Assembly: GCF_905203285.1 (NCBI RefSeq)
Contig: NZ_CAJKVK010000050.1
Coordinates: forward strand, 1-14,770
DNA: 14,770 bases
Reading direction: 5' to 3'
Origin: an uncultured Succinatimonas sp.
GTDB lineage: Bacteria > Pseudomonadota > Gammaproteobacteria > Enterobacterales > Succinivibrionaceae
Each line of letters begins with the position of its first letter. The first letter of the stretch is position 1. Shown in pieces: positions 14,734-14,770 of the stretch. Below the pieces are notes generated by a model. That model was not told the DNA's origin, did no database searches, and saw only the letters and a program-made list of their open reading frames with translations. The translations under genes were made by a program, and so were the position numbers.

Positions 14734-14770
14734 TTGAGCGGCACGCTCTGCTCAAAAAGCTCTTTAAAAA
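14734..14770 (+). promoter_or_regulatory. rRNA leader antitermination region (boxB-like hairpin and boxA)
   Basis: A hairpin GAGCG-GCA-CGCTC (14736-14748) is nested against a second possible pairing TTGAGC (14734-14739) / GCTCAA (14750-14755). GCTCTTTAAAAA at 14759-14770 closely matches the boxA element of gammaproteobacterial rrn leaders (E. coli GCTCTTTAACAA). The order hairpin then boxA is that of rrn leaders that bind NusB/NusE. The window stops at the end of boxA, so the 16S gene itself is not seen. Confidence 0.8.

Noticed and set aside
1..14770. Search by eye for mobile elements, CRISPR repeats, attachment sites, toxin-antitoxin pairs or defence genes
   Set aside because: No transposase, integrase, regularly spaced repeat, tRNA gene or unrecognised gene cluster was seen. 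All long frames belong to known core families.

Overview
The window is a stretch of bacterial core chromosome with every gene on the + strand. The EF-Tu tail, Braun lipoprotein, GlnB, LuxS, GmhB and full RecBCD are all closest in style to Gammaproteobacteria. The low G+C content, the A/T-rich intergenic regions and the protein style would fit an anaerobic lineage of Aeromonadales such as Succinivibrionaceae. That placement is inference from memory of these families, not a search result.

Layout. Bases 1-54 are the last codons of tuf (EF-Tu), followed by a GC-rich hairpin terminator. Next is an orphan periplasmic amino-acid-binding protein (139-882) with its own strong terminator. glpX (class II fructose-1,6-bisphosphatase, 1086-2072) stands alone, with a terminator at 2095-2129. 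A tight cluster follows: glnB, a lytic-transglycosylase-like lipoprotein, luxS and gmhB (2312-4319). It probably starts at an extended -10 promoter at 2213-2221 that is abutted by a large imperfect dyad. lpp (4545-4772) is monocistronic between an A/T-rich promoter region and a textbook terminator. The second half (4894-14530) is a compact recC-recB-recD operon with intergenic gaps of 14 and 11 bases and no ptrA between recC and recB. The window ends in a strong consensus promoter followed by boxB-like and boxA-like leader elements, so a ribosomal RNA operon very probably begins just past base 14770.

How the genes work together. recBCD encodes the complete helicase-nuclease for double-strand-break repair, with all expected helicase and nuclease motifs present. 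The other genes are housekeeping: nitrogen and energy signalling (glnB), activated-methyl-cycle recycling and AI-2 production (luxS), LPS heptose synthesis (gmhB), wall remodelling (SLT lipoprotein), outer membrane-peptidoglycan tethering (lpp) and gluconeogenesis (glpX).

I see no mobile element, CRISPR array, toxin-antitoxin pair or defence island, and no convincing new multi-gene system. The best leads are: RecC residues at Chi-recognition positions that differ from E. coli, which predicts a different Chi sequence; the dyad and structured leader in front of glnB; and the tuf-to-binding-protein junction, where an internal promoter, a dyad, a terminator and a possible anti-Shine-Dalgarno pairing are packed into about 100 bases.
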